From: CAVEFW01 sp964579575
Lineage (GTDB): Bacteria; Actinomycetota; Coriobacteriia; Coriobacteriales; Eggerthellaceae
Direction of reading: 5' to 3'
DNA length: 64,000 bases
Assembly: GCA_964579575.1 (NCBI GenBank)
Contig: CAZOGL010000003.1
Location: 1-64,000 of the forward strand
A model generated the notes under the pieces. That model was not told the origin of the DNA and searched no databases. It saw only the letters and a list, made by a program, of their open reading frames with translations. Position numbers and translations under genes: made by a program. This document shows, piece by piece, positions 1-8,525 of the stretch. The number at the start of each line of letters is the position of its first letter. Within the stretch, counting starts at the first letter, position 1.

Positions 1-1282
1 CCTTTGAGGTATTCAACTTTGACACATCAACAGAGCTCAAAGCCGTGCAGTTATTGAACCACCATCCGGTACTTACGGGAGCGATTCCCTGATCGACCAC
101 TTTGACCGAGGTGATAGATTCTTGATGGCTAGCCCAGGGAATCGAATCATAGCTGTAAGTATCCTTTTCTATGTCGGTATAAACGGCAGCCACAACTTGA
201 CCTTCAATGGTGTCTCCGACATTCGGCACCTCGTTGCGCTTGTAGAAATTGAGTTGCCCATCCTCCGAATAGACCGCAAAGGCAATTCCTGTTTCAGCGT
301 CGGCCACGTCTATTTTGAAGCCGAGCTCAAGGCACCCGCCGTTGTTTTTGACCTGCTCAAGAACGGATGCGGGGATAGTTTTGCCATCCCAGGCGCCTTG
401 TGCAATCGCGCCGGATTCGATGGTTTTGTCCTTGATGTCAGCGTTCCAATCAGAGAGACCCGTTGGAGCTTGGATGTTCTTTACGACGACGGCTTCGTCT
501 CCGTCGTTCGCCACGGTGATGGCATTGCGTGTCACGTTGCCATTGTCGTCTACCACTACGGCGCTGGTGGCGAAAACGTTGCTGAGGGCGTCATTGGCGA
601 GGGCGTCATCGGCGAGGGCATCATTGGCAAAGGCACCATTGGCGAGGGCACCATTGGCAAAGGCACCATTGGCGAGGGCACCATTGGCAAAGGCAACGCT
701 TTTGCTGGCGAACATGCCAAAGCAGGTGCAAGCGATGAGCAAGGTAATAAATGCGACAACGATGGTCTTCTTCTTGGAGGAGTTGGGGACGGTGGAGGAG
801 TTGAAGTCGGCGTAGGCGCCCGCGTTGGCACTGGCAACCGTGCTTCCCATGTTGGCGCCCGCAATTGCATTGGCGCCCGTGCCCGCATTCCTCGCGCTTG
901 CGCTCGTTCCCGCGTTCGTCATGTTGGCGCTTGTGCCAGCGTTGGCACCCGCAGCCGCGTGAGTGACTTGGCTTCTACTCTTGATGAGGATATAAACCGC
1001 ACCGGCAATTAAAACCGCTGCCCCCAAGATTAGCCACATGGAGGCATCGCCCGTAGCTGCGCTTGAAGATGCGCCTCCCCACGCGGAAGCGCCACCGCCT
1101 CCACCAGATCCTCCGCCTTGCAAAGTGATGGTCATGGTGCCGTCGATTGTTTGCGTTGCCTCTTCTGCCATTGCCAGTTGAGGTGCGCACATGACGTACG
1201 CAACAAAGGCTAAGAGCGCTAAAACCGACGCAAGCACACCTTGTAATACCGAGTGCCTTGTCTTACAAACCTTCGATACCAT
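1..1282 (-). CDS. Large secreted/surface protein with BspA-like repeat start, 3' part outside window
   Basis: An open frame runs from ATG at 1282 (AAGGAG seven bases upstream) to the left edge without a stop: 427 codons, incomplete at the C-terminus. Residues about 11-39 look like a signal peptide. A Gly/Ser stretch (56-75) follows, then TGDAS plus a hydrophobic segment (about 82-100) and KSRSQ, which resembles a sortase-type tail but is internal and lacks LPxTG. Next come a low-complexity Ala/Asn/Gly linker, KKK with a second hydrophobic segment (173-192), and pentapeptide repeats of the type GALAN/GAFAN/DALAD (about 196-235). The last visible residues (WWFNNCTALSSVDVSKLNTS) match the 26-residue repeat of BspA-like surface proteins (DUF285 family). 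It probably acts at the cell surface in adhesion; the ligand is unknown. The order of tail-like and signal-like segments suggests an old fusion. Confidence 0.8.
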   Translation of the reverse strand, partial: MVSKVCKTRHSVLQGVLASVLALLAFVAYVMCAPQLAMAEEATQTIDGTMTITLQGGGSGGGGGASAWGGASSSAATGDASMWLILGAAVLIAGAVYILIKSRSQVTHAAAGANAGTSANMTNAGTSASARNAGTGANAIAGANMGSTVASANAGAYADFNSSTVPNSSKKKTIVVAFITLLIACTCFGMFASKSVAFANGALANGAFANGALANGAFANDALADDALANDALSNVFATSAVVVDDNGNVTRNAITVANDGDEAVVVKNIQAPTGLSDWNADIKDKTIESGAIAQGAWDGKTIPASVLEQVKNNGGCLELGFKIDVADAETGIAFAVYSEDGQLNFYKRNEVPNVGDTIEGQVVAAVYTDIEKDTYSYDSIPWASHQESITSVKVVDQGIAPVSTGWWFNNCTALSSVDVSKLNTSK

Positions 1283-1304
1283 AACTCTCTCCTTGTCTCT
1301 TGGA

Positions 1305-1348
1305 GGGGGCGGACGATTTGGGGAATTCGATTCGGGGGCGGACGATTT
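1305..1348. repeat. 15-bp perfect direct repeat upstream of the surface-protein gene
   Basis: GGGGGCGGACGATTT occurs at 1305-1319 and 1334-1348, 29 bp apart, starting 23 bp upstream of the surface-protein ATG. Such spacing could serve a dimeric regulator, or the copies could be slippage products. No clear -35/-10 pair was identified nearby. Confidence 0.6.
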
Positions 1349-1773
1349 AGTGGGCCGACCGAAGCGGCCGATTCTAGGCCCCTGCGGTATTGGTCGGACG
1401 TATTGCCCAACAAGCGATTCCTCAAGGCCACTTTTCACGATAGTAACGTATGCAGGTGTCTAACTGGGCGATGAGCTATCGGCCCCTTAAGCTTTCTCAA
1501 GGCAAAAGGCGGTTGAAATGAGCCTAGGGAGTGAGCCTGGGNNNNNNNNNNNNNNNNNNNNNNNNNNNNNNNNNNNNNNNNNNNNNNNNNNNNNNNNNNN
1601 NNNNNNNNNNNNNNNNNNNNNNNNNNNNNNNNNNNNNNNNNCGTTCCATTAGACATCGTCTATTATTACGTAAAGCATTTAGTGGACGGGTCTTAACGCA
1701 AAATGCCTTCTCGAAAGCATCCGCCGCAAGAAGGCCGCATCAATCGAGTTTACTCTTAGGAAGGGGAACGAAC
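1349..1773. other. Intergenic region with assembly gap (N 1542-1641)
   Basis: No gene is supported here. The gap is exactly 100 N, so its true length is unknown. To its left, GAGCCTAGGGA and GTGAGCCTGGG (about 1520-1541) form a short imperfect repeat. To its right, about 130 bp lead to the transporter gene with a usable AGGAAGGGG ribosome site at 1759-1766. The promoter of the transporter operon may lie inside the gap. Confidence 0.7.
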
Positions 1774-2949
1774 ATGTCCATTTCTCGTCGCAGCTTCATC
1801 AAGGGAGGCATCGCCACCATCGCGGCGATCGGTGCAGGTGGCGCGCTTACCGCCTGCGGTAGCTCCGCCAACACCGCAAACACCAACACCGCTGCGAAGG
1901 CAGCCATTGAGATCAAGTCCGACATGGAAGAGCTCAACGTAGTCACTAACCTCAAGGACACCAAGATCTCCAGTATCGCCGTCGCCTTGGAGAAGGGTTA
2001 CTACACCGAGGAGAATCTGACCGTCAACCAACAGCCGTTCGGTGGCGGATTCCCTGAGATTATGCCGGCGCTCTCCAAGGGTTCCGTCGACGTCGTGCCG
2101 TTTGGCTCCATCCCGTCTTGCACCTACATCAGCCAGGGCGACGATCTCGTCATTTTCGGTGGCACGGTTCTCGACGGTTCCGAGTGCGTCACGCTCGCCG
2201 AGAACAAGGACAAGTACAAGAAGGCAGAGGACTTCAAGGGTGCCAAGATTGGTTGCTTCCGTATGGAGACCGGCCACATGGCTATGAAGTCTTGGCTGCG
2301 TAAGCAGGGCCTGAAGATCGGCAAGAGCGCTGACGAGCTCACCGCTGGTACTGCTGACGTCGCCTTCATCCTGCTCGAGGGCTCTGCCGCTGAGGTCGAG
2401 GCTGTCAAGAAGGGCGAGCTCGACATGTGCTTCGTCAACTCTGGCTATGGCTACACCGCTACCCAAGACTCCGCGGTTGCCGTCGCATTCCGTCCCAACG
2501 AGCTTATCGGCCACGACTTCCCGTGCTGCCGCCAGACCACGAACCGCTCTGCGTTCGAGAACAAGAAGTCCGCTCTCGTGAAGTTCGAGATCGCCAACCT
2601 GCGCGGTCTTTGCGACATCAACACCGACAAGTCTGGCACCATCAAGACCATCTGCGCCAACTCTGGTCAGCCTGAGGCATACGTCGAGGCAACCATGTAC
2701 AGCCTCAACGGCTACACTGCCGCTATGAAGTTCGAGATGGACCCGATGACCGACGACGTCAAGACGTTCTACGAGGACATGGTCGACAACGGTGACTTCG
2801 AGAACACGGACAAGGACGTCATCCTCGACCACATGGATTCCACCATCTACATGACCGCGTTGCAGACCCTGATCGATCGCGGCGATAACAAGGACTTCTA
2901 CGAGGGCCTCATGAAGACCTACAAGGAGCACAACACGCTCGGCAAATAA
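1774..2949 (+). CDS. ABC transporter substrate-binding lipoprotein, NitT/TauT type
   Basis: The 391-residue protein starts at ATG 1774, where a ribosome site and signal peptide coincide; the frame is open further upstream only because it enters the gap. The N-terminus has a twin-arginine motif (SRRSFIKGG) and a lipobox LTAC, so it should be exported folded by Tat and lipid-anchored outside. The fold is of the SsuA/TauA/NMT1 kind: a short conserved run around GGGFPEIMPALSKGSVDVVPF and an ABC cassette of the same family directly downstream. Substrates of this family include sulfonates, nitrate, pyrimidine precursors and others; the sequence does not decide between them. It is the first gene of a four-gene unit ending in a Cys-rich protein. 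Confidence 0.9.
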   Translation: MSISRRSFIKGGIATIAAIGAGGALTACGSSANTANTNTAAKAAIEIKSDMEELNVVTNLKDTKISSIAVALEKGYYTEENLTVNQQPFGGGFPEIMPALSKGSVDVVPFGSIPSCTYISQGDDLVIFGGTVLDGSECVTLAENKDKYKKAEDFKGAKIGCFRMETGHMAMKSWLRKQGLKIGKSADELTAGTADVAFILLEGSAAEVEAVKKGELDMCFVNSGYGYTATQDSAVAVAFRPNELIGHDFPCCRQTTNRSAFENKKSALVKFEIANLRGLCDINTDKSGTIKTICANSGQPEAYVEATMYSLNGYTAAMKFEMDPMTDDVKTFYEDMVDNGDFENTDKDVILDHMDSTIYMTALQTLIDRGDNKDFYEGLMKTYKEHNTLGK

Positions 2950-2958
2950 TGGGCGCGT

Positions 2959-3031
2959 AAGGGGTCGCGAGGTTTGAGGACCCCACATTTGTGATTCAAC
3001 CAGCGCGTCTGCCGATTTCAGGCAGGCGCGC
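2959..3031 (+). terminator. Two hairpins between binding-protein and ATPase genes
   Basis: GGGGTC/GACCCC pair across 2961-2983, and GCGCGTCTGCC (3003-3013) pairs with GGCAGGCGCGC (3021-3031), followed by ATTTC. The U-run is short, so partial termination or protection of the upstream mRNA is likely. Either would give more binding protein than membrane components. Confidence 0.55.
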
Positions 3032-3052
3032 ATTTCATGTAAAAGGACGCGT

Positions 3053-3832
3053 ATGCCAACAATTCAATTCAAAGACGTCGACTACTCCTATACCGACAAC
3101 GGCGAGACGTTCCAGGCGCTCGAGGGTATCAACCTCGATATCGCCGACGGCGAGTTCGTGTGCCTGATCGGCCATTCGGGGTGTGGCAAATCGACGATGC
3201 TCAATCTGCTTGCAGGTTTGGCCAAGCCGACCAAGGGCGAGATCCTTATCGATGGGAAGCCTGTCACAGGCCCCGGTCCCGACCGCTCGATCGTGTTCCA
3301 AAGCTACTCGCTCTTCCCTTGGCAAACGGCGATTCGCAACGTGACGTTCGCCTTGCACAAGGTCGACAAGAGCCTCTCCAAAGAGGCTGCCAAGGCCCGC
3401 GCGCTTGAACTTCTCGACCAGGTCGGCGTTAAGGATGCGGCAAATCGCTACCCCTTCCAACTCTCCGGCGGTATGCGCCAACGTGTCGCCATCGCGCGTG
3501 CGTTGGCAATCGATGCCCCGACGATGTTGCTTGACGAGCCCTTCGGCGCACTCGACCCCATGATCCGCGGCAAGCTCCAAGCGCTGCTTTTGGACCTTTG
3601 GGCGGGAGCTTGTTGCAAGACGGCCGTCTTTGTCACCCACGACATCGATGAGGCGCTCATCTTGGCCGACCGCATCGTCTTCATGGAGCCGAAGCACATC
3701 ATCAAAGCGTTTGAGTTGCCCAAAGAACGCGTGCACAACGTCGACGCCATCTATGACGATCCGAACCTGCGCTCCATCAAAGAGGAAGTGCTCGGTTTGT
3801 TTGAGGCGACGGCCCAAGGTCAGGAGGGCTAG
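3053..3832 (+). CDS. ABC transporter ATP-binding protein, SsuB/TauB type
   Basis: The 259-residue cytoplasmic ATPase energises the transporter encoded with its neighbours. Walker A (GHSGCGKST, about residues 39-47), the Q-loop (FQSYSLFPW), the ABC signature (LSGGMRQR), Walker B (TMLLDEPFGALD) and the switch histidine (FVTHDIDEA) are all intact. Length is normal for the family. AAAAGGA lies eight bases before the ATG. The permease gene starts two bases after the stop, so translation is probably coupled. The substrate is not known. Confidence 0.95.
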   Translation: MPTIQFKDVDYSYTDNGETFQALEGINLDIADGEFVCLIGHSGCGKSTMLNLLAGLAKPTKGEILIDGKPVTGPGPDRSIVFQSYSLFPWQTAIRNVTFALHKVDKSLSKEAAKARALELLDQVGVKDAANRYPFQLSGGMRQRVAIARALAIDAPTMLLDEPFGALDPMIRGKLQALLLDLWAGACCKTAVFVTHDIDEALILADRIVFMEPKHIIKAFELPKERVHNVDAIYDDPNLRSIKEEVLGLFEATAQGQEG

Positions 3833-3834
3833 CG

Positions 3835-4767
3835 ATGGCTGCATTGAATACTGGTAAACGAAAGATCATCACCCCGTCCTTTATCATCGCAAACATCCTG
3901 TTCGTGGTGTTGCTCGTGGTCATTGCCATCCCAGGCAAGGTCAAACCCGCGACGTCTGTGCCGTTCTACGTCACGACCGTGCTCATCGAGTTGTTGTATT
4001 TTTGGCGATTTTTCTCAAACGACCGAAAGCCTTCCTCCAACTACATCGTCATCGTGGTTTGGCTGTTGCTTATCGTGTGGGAGATTGCGTCTACGGACCT
4101 CAAGGTCACCCATCCGGTGCTTATCCCGGTCCCGGAGAACGTGTTCAACGTGTTTCCGAAGCTTTGGGATGAGCTGCTGAAAAACGTTTACTCATCGCTG
4201 ACCTTGTTGTTTGCCGGATTCTTCTCGGCGCTTATCGCCGGCAACATCCTCGGGCTTTTCGCGGGTTGGATGCCGAAGGTGCGCGACACGGTCTATCCGA
4301 TCGCGCGTGTGTTGGCGCCGGTGCCGGCTATCGTGTTCGCACCGTACCTCATCATGCTCATGCCCAGCTTTCGTTCGGCCGCCATCATGGCGATCTTCCT
4401 CGGGATCTTTTGGCCGACGCTTCTTAACGCAATCCTGCGCGTCGGATCCATGGATCGACGCATTGTTGAGTCGGCCCAGATGCTCGGTCTCTCGACGTTC
4501 GAGATCGTGTTCAAGATATTTTTGCCCTACATGTATCCCGGCATCGTCCGCGGAATGAAGGTCCAGATGGCGACTGCGATGCTCATGCTTGTCATGGCTG
4601 AGATGTACGGCGCGACCTCGGGTATGGGGTATTTCGTGTTGAACTACACAAACTACGGCAACTACACCAATGTCGTCGCGGGTATCATCTGCGTCGGCAT
4701 CGTTGTGACGATACTCGATTGCCTGATTGGGTTGCTTATCAACAAGACCGTCAAGTGGTCTGAATAG
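3835..4767 (+). CDS. ABC transporter permease, SsuC/TauC type
   Basis: The 310-residue integral membrane protein is the channel partner of the preceding ATPase. The C-terminal about 230 residues form a BPD-type permease domain. The ATPase-contact loop is around residues 215-245 (RRIVESAQMLGLSTFEIVFKI), with the usual E-A/S...G pattern. It is longer than typical SsuC (about 250) because of two extra N-terminal hydrophobic segments (about 12-32 and 42-58). It is translationally coupled to the ATPase gene. The stop at 4765-4767 is followed by a duplicated 14-bp sequence before the next gene. Confidence 0.9.
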   Translation: MAALNTGKRKIITPSFIIANILFVVLLVVIAIPGKVKPATSVPFYVTTVLIELLYFWRFFSNDRKPSSNYIVIVVWLLLIVWEIASTDLKVTHPVLIPVPENVFNVFPKLWDELLKNVYSSLTLLFAGFFSALIAGNILGLFAGWMPKVRDTVYPIARVLAPVPAIVFAPYLIMLMPSFRSAAIMAIFLGIFWPTLLNAILRVGSMDRRIVESAQMLGLSTFEIVFKIFLPYMYPGIVRGMKVQMATAMLMLVMAEMYGATSGMGYFVLNYTNYGNYTNVVAGIICVGIVVTILDCLIGLLINKTVKWSE

Positions 4768-4783
4768 AGACGTGCGGCTTGGT

Positions 4784-4820
4784 CGCAAAGACAAGGGCGG
4801 TATAACCGCAAAGACAAGGG
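4784..4820. repeat. 14-bp direct repeat before the DUF5714-like gene
   Basis: CGCAAAGACAAGGG is present at 4784-4797 and again at 4807-4820. The second copy supplies the AAGGGGG ribosome site of the downstream gene (ATG 4829), so a duplication appears to have doubled the translation-initiation region. Confidence 0.7.
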
Positions 4821-4828
4821 GGAATATC

Positions 4829-5554
4829 ATGTCTATCGGAAACGCAAATTGCCTGGTGTGTGGCAAGCCGTTGGTGTATTGGCCTGAGGGCAAGGAAGTG
4901 ACTTGCCATATCTGCGGGAAGGTCGAGATGGGCCATTGTGTTTGTGAGGACGGCCACTATGTGTGCGACGCGTGCCATCGTAGCGAGGGTGTTCGTCTGA
5001 CGGTGGACTACTGCCTCGAGACGGACTCCAAGAATCCTATTGAGATCGCTATGCACATGATGGACGACAAGGCCATCTATCCCAACGGCCCCGAGCACCA
5101 CACGCTCATCGGCGCGTCCTTGCTTGCTGCCTATAAGAACAGCGGTGGCGACATCGATCTGGAGGCTTCCTTGGCAGAGCTTCGCAAGCGTAGCCTTTGT
5201 GTTCCTGGCGGAACGTGCGGCTTTTGGGGTACCTGCGGTGCGGCTTGCAGCTCCGGCCAATTTTGGTCCATCGTCTCCGGCTCCACGCCCATGAAGGACG
5301 TCGCTTGGGGCGAGTGCCAGCGTCTGACCTCCAACATCCTTGGCCACCTTGCCGAGTACGGCGGGCCGCGTTGTTGCAAGCGCACGGGATTTGTCGCCAT
5401 CGAGGAGTCTTCGGCGTATGCTAAGGAGATGCGCGGTATCGAGATGGAGATGCCTGAAAAGATCGTCTGCAAGTACTTCGGCAACAATGAGGAGTGTCTG
5501 CGTGGGCGTTGCCCCTTCTTCCCTGAGGGAGCGGTCCATCCCAGCGATAAGTAG
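4829..5554 (+). CDS. Cysteine-rich DUF5714-like protein
   Basis: The 241-residue soluble protein contains 19 cysteines. Three CxxC-type pairs at the N-terminus (C8/C11, C26/C29, C46/C49, with C37 and C39 between) look like zinc-ribbon knuckles. A central run GGTCGFWGTCGAACSSG (about 127-143), a CC pair at 182-183 and C214/C223/C228 complete the set. I recognise the pattern as the DUF5714 type, whose function is not established to my knowledge. It follows the NitT/TauT-type transporter genes on the same strand with its own ribosome site, so it may handle the imported compound; metal or Fe-S binding is an inference. An N gap begins seven bases after its stop. Confidence 0.7.
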   Translation: MSIGNANCLVCGKPLVYWPEGKEVTCHICGKVEMGHCVCEDGHYVCDACHRSEGVRLTVDYCLETDSKNPIEIAMHMMDDKAIYPNGPEHHTLIGASLLAAYKNSGGDIDLEASLAELRKRSLCVPGGTCGFWGTCGAACSSGQFWSIVSGSTPMKDVAWGECQRLTSNILGHLAEYGGPRCCKRTGFVAIEESSAYAKEMRGIEMEMPEKIVCKYFGNNEECLRGRCPFFPEGAVHPSDK

Positions 5555-5561
5555 CGGGTCG

Positions 5562-5661
5562 NNNNNNNNNNNNNNNNNNNNNNNNNNNNNNNNNNNNNNN
5601 NNNNNNNNNNNNNNNNNNNNNNNNNNNNNNNNNNNNNNNNNNNNNNNNNNNNNNNNNNNNN
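5562..5661. other. Assembly gap (100 N)
   Basis: A run of 100 N starts directly behind the stop of the DUF5714-like gene. The flanks do not share an identical end, so real sequence of unknown length is missing. Confidence 0.95.
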
Positions 5662-5693
5662 GGTTGCTTGTTGCGAATTTAAAACTTGTATAT

Positions 5694-5730
5694 GAGGGGC
5701 GTTTGCGGATTGGCAGACGCCCCATTTTTG
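5694..5730 (+). terminator. Rho-independent terminator
   Basis: GGGGCGT (5696-5702) pairs with ACGCCCC (5717-5723), followed by ATTTTTG. It would end the transporter/DUF5714 unit if the gap holds no other gene. Confidence 0.75.
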
Positions 5731-5799
5731 CCGAGACAGGTCAAGGCGAGGTATGAACCCGTATACTTTCAGGGTATCTGTTGTCGCAAAGGGAGATCC

Positions 5800-6492
5800 A
5801 TGGAGCAGGGAATGGTCATATCCTTCATCGTCACCTTCGTGGTGTCCCTTGTCGCGTCCGCGTGGTATTGCGCCCGCTACTCCGCCTATTCCTCCCGAGA
5901 GGGGAGGGCGGCCCTTTGCAAGCGGTGGTTGGGTCCTGCAGGAATCGCGACCATCCTGTTGGCGACATGTGTCGTCATTGCGGTGAGCGCGGGGTTGCAA
6001 CTCTTGGAGGCGCAGGTCTTGCCTGACCAATATGCCGAGTATGCAAGTGTTGCGGGCAATGAGATAGGCTATCCCCTTTGGTATATTGTGTTCGGGGTCT
6101 GCCTTTTGTCTCCCCTTTGCGAGGAGGTCGTGTGCCGCGGCGTTGTGCTCAACGCGGCCCTGCGCGCGGGGGCGCCATCAGTCGTGGCGATCATCGCCCA
6201 AGCTGCCCTTTTCGGCATCCTGCATGCGACGGCTTTCCAAGCCCTTTATGCCTTTTTCGTCGGGTTGATCCTCGGTTGGATATGCCTCAAGACGCGCTCC
6301 GTCATCCCGACGATTCTCATCCACATCATCAACAACGTCGTGGGCATGCTCATGTTTGCCTATCCCGACATCCTTGGTACGTGTGTCATCGTGGTTTGCG
6401 TCTTGGGTGCGCTTTTGGGGGTTGTCCTGTACCTTCGCGGCGTCGTGTCGCTTGAGCCCGCTCCCGTCGATAAGGCAAGGGCGTCCCGATAG
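5800..6492 (+). CDS. CPBP-family intramembrane protease
   Basis: The 230-residue polytopic protein belongs to the CPBP (Abi/CAAX protease-like) family. The three family motifs are present: EEVVCRG (the EExxxR region, about 108-114), a second with FGILHA, and a third with HIINNVVG. Metal-dependent or glutamate-based intramembrane proteolysis is the family activity; the substrate is unknown, and some members act in bacteriocin self-protection. ATG 5800 was chosen because AAAGGGAGA precedes it; upstream in-frame starts have no ribosome site. It appears monocistronic. Its last codons (GCG TCC CGA stop) recur downstream at 6598-6609 in the same frame. Confidence 0.85.
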   Translation: MEQGMVISFIVTFVVSLVASAWYCARYSAYSSREGRAALCKRWLGPAGIATILLATCVVIAVSAGLQLLEAQVLPDQYAEYASVAGNEIGYPLWYIVFGVCLLSPLCEEVVCRGVVLNAALRAGAPSVVAIIAQAALFGILHATAFQALYAFFVGLILGWICLKTRSVIPTILIHIINNVVGMLMFAYPDILGTCVIVVCVLGALLGVVLYLRGVVSLEPAPVDKARASR

Positions 6493-6609
6493 GGGCGACT
6501 TGGCGAGGGCGACAAGGGCATCCTAGCAAGTGCGTCTTGGCAAGGGCGACTCGGTAGGGGAGTCCCGATGGCGACGACTTGGGGCGACTTGGCGAGGGCG
6601 TCCCGATAA
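6478..6609 (+). repeat. Degenerate repeats copying the end of the CPBP gene
   Basis: The end of the gene (AGGGCGTCCCGATAG, 6478-6492) is repeated as AGGGCGTCCCGATAAG at 6595-6610, with intermediate variants of GGGCGACTTGGCGAGGGCG between. The second stop (TAA 6607) is 117 bases after the first, so it is in frame. The rest of 6493-6823 holds the rpsB promoter and leader and no further gene. Confidence 0.75.
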
Positions 6610-6679
6610 GGGCGTTTTGGCCCGCGGTTCCCTCCCAGATTCCCCCCCCCGATCCTCCTAGATTCCTTCTAAATTGTTG

Positions 6680-6708
6680 TTGCGCGTGGGTTTTCGGCGT
6701 TGTACCAT
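6680..6708 (+). promoter_or_regulatory. Likely rpsB promoter
   Basis: TTGCGC and TACCAT are separated by 17 bp. The -10 TACCAT recurs in front of rpmE. About 110 bases of leader follow before the rpsB start. Confidence 0.6.
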
Positions 6709-6823
6709 ATTGGGGTTTCTAATCACACATGCCTGTGCGACCCGGATCTGCTAGTGGCCAACCGAAAAAGGCTGCAGGGAAGGGGATGACCACGGGCAGA
6801 GGACTAACGAATGGAGAAATGCA

Positions 6824-7600
6824 ATGGCGAAAGTCAGCATTGCGTCCCTTTTGGACGCCGGTGCCCATTTTGGTCACCAAACCCGCCGCTGGAACCCCAA
6901 GATGAAGCCTTATATCTTCGGTCATCGCGGTGACATCTACATCATCGACCTCAAGCAGACCCTCTACGGCATGGACGCCGCTTACTCGTTCGTCGCCGAT
7001 ACCGCCAAGAAGGGCGGCACGGTCCTGTTCGTCGGTACCAAGAAGCAGGCACAGGAGGCCGTGGCTGACGCTGCAAACCGTTGTGGCATGCCTTACGTTA
7101 ACGCTCGTTGGCTCGGCGGTATGATGACCAACTTCGTCACCATCCGTTCCCGCGTCCAGCGCATGGAGGAGCTCGAGGCTATGGAGGCCGACGGCCGCAT
7201 GGCTTTGCTGCCCAAGAAGGAGCAGATCATCCTCCGCAAGCAACTCGGCAAGTTGCAGACGAACCTCAACGGCATCCGCAACATGAAGAAGGTCCCCGAC
7301 GCTGTCTTCATCGTTGACACCAATCGTGAGGCTCTCGCCGTTCATGAGGCTCGCCGCCTCAATATCCCCATCGTCGGCACGCTTGACACCAACTGCGACC
7401 CCGATGATGTCGATTACGGCATTCCTGCCAACGACGACGCCATCCGCGCTGTCCGCCTGATGACTGAGTTCATCGCTGACGCAGTCGTTGCCGGCGGTGT
7501 TGCTCCTGTCACGGCTGCCGAGATGGGCGAGCCCGAGGCTGCCCCCGAGGCTGAGGCCGCGGCTGCTCCCGAGGCAGCTCCCGAGGCTGTTGCCGAGTAA
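6824..7600 (+). CDS. rpsB: 30S ribosomal protein S2
   Basis: The 258-residue protein begins MAKVSIASLLDAGAHFGH, the usual S2 N-terminus, and includes WLGGMMTNF and the later IPIVGTLDTNCDPDDVDYGIP signature. S2 joins the small subunit late, between head and body. The C-terminus has an acidic Ala/Glu-rich tail (about 235-258) that is common in actinobacterial S2. It is followed by tsf in the conserved order, 64 bases apart. Confidence 0.98.
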   Translation: MAKVSIASLLDAGAHFGHQTRRWNPKMKPYIFGHRGDIYIIDLKQTLYGMDAAYSFVADTAKKGGTVLFVGTKKQAQEAVADAANRCGMPYVNARWLGGMMTNFVTIRSRVQRMEELEAMEADGRMALLPKKEQIILRKQLGKLQTNLNGIRNMKKVPDAVFIVDTNREALAVHEARRLNIPIVGTLDTNCDPDDVDYGIPANDDAIRAVRLMTEFIADAVVAGGVAPVTAAEMGEPEAAPEAEAAAAPEAAPEAVAE

Positions 7601-7664
7601 GCACCAGTTGTAAACATTATCGTCCGGGGGTTTGCCCCCTGGATCTTCACCGAAAGGATTCCCC

Positions 7665-8525
7665 ATGGCTCAGATTACAGCTGCAATGGTCAAGGAGCTC
7701 CGTGAGCTCACCGGTGCTGGCATGATGGAGTGCAAGAAGGCTTTGGTTGAGGCCGAGGGCATTCTCGACAAGGCTGTCGACGTCCTGCGTACTCGCGGTC
7801 TCGCTGCCGTTGCCAAGAAGGCCGGCCGTGCCACCAACGAGGGCTACGTTATGGCAATCACCAACGACGATGCTACCACGGGCGTCATCGTCGAGCTCAA
7901 GTGCGAGACCGACTTCGTCTCCACCAACGAGAAGTTCCAAGGCTATGTTTCCCGTATCGCCAAGGCCGCTCTTGCTTCCAAGCCGGCTGACGTCGAGGCC
8001 CTGAAGGCTGCCGACGCCGATGGCGAGACCGTCGAAGCCGTCCTGACCGACTGCATCCACGTGATGGGCGAGAATTGCTCCCTGTCCCGCGTTGCTGTCG
8101 CTGAGGGCCAGGCAATCGCCTCCTACATCCATGGCGCTGGCAAGATTGGCGTCCTCGTTACCTTCGAGGTCGAGGGTGTTGACACCGCTTCCGCTGAGTT
8201 TGCCCAGTGTGGCAAGGACGTGGCAATGCAGGTTGCCGCCATCGCCCCGATCGCTGCAAACCGCGACAAGGTCGACCCCGCCGTCGTCGAGCACGAGATG
8301 TCTATCTACAAGGCTCAGGCTGCGGAGTCCGGCAAGCCCGCGAACATCCAGGAGAAGATCGCCACTGGTCGTCTCGAGAAGTTCTTCAAGGAGCAGTGCC
8401 TCACCGAGCAGGTCTTTGTCAAGGACAACGAGAAGACTGTTTCCCAATATGTCGACTCCGTTGCAAAGACTCTTGGTGGCTCCATCAAGATCGTCGACTT
8501 CATCCGCTTCCAACTCGGCGAGTAA
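7665..8525 (+). CDS. tsf: Translation elongation factor Ts
   Basis: The 286-residue EF-Ts is the nucleotide exchange factor of EF-Tu. The N-terminal module reads KELRELTGAGMMECKKAL and contains the conserved CETDFV (about residues 79-84). ATG 7665 with GAAAGGA upstream was chosen; the frame is open for a few codons further up but lacks a ribosome site. It shares a unit with rpsB. The final codons GAG TAA are repeated twice more in frame, directly downstream. Confidence 0.98.
   Translation: MAQITAAMVKELRELTGAGMMECKKALVEAEGILDKAVDVLRTRGLAAVAKKAGRATNEGYVMAITNDDATTGVIVELKCETDFVSTNEKFQGYVSRIAKAALASKPADVEALKAADADGETVEAVLTDCIHVMGENCSLSRVAVAEGQAIASYIHGAGKIGVLVTFEVEGVDTASAEFAQCGKDVAMQVAAIAPIAANRDKVDPAVVEHEMSIYKAQAAESGKPANIQEKIATGRLEKFFKEQCLTEQVFVKDNEKTVSQYVDSVAKTLGGSIKIVDFIRFQLGE

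Noticed and set aside
585..700. Pentapeptide-repeat (quinolone-resistance-protein-like) beta-helix
   Set aside because: The central Leu/Phe recurs every five residues, but the preceding residue is Ala, not the Asp/Asn of the A(D/N)LXX consensus, and there are only about eight units.
122..1012. Gly/Ile-rich open frame on the plus strand (296 codons)
   Set aside because: It is the antisense of the surface-protein gene; the GEG-repeat is just the complement of the GALAN/GAFAN repeats.
4784..4820. Frameshifted extra gene between permease and DUF5714-like gene
   Set aside because: Only a 14-bp duplication is present; no coding frame of useful length.
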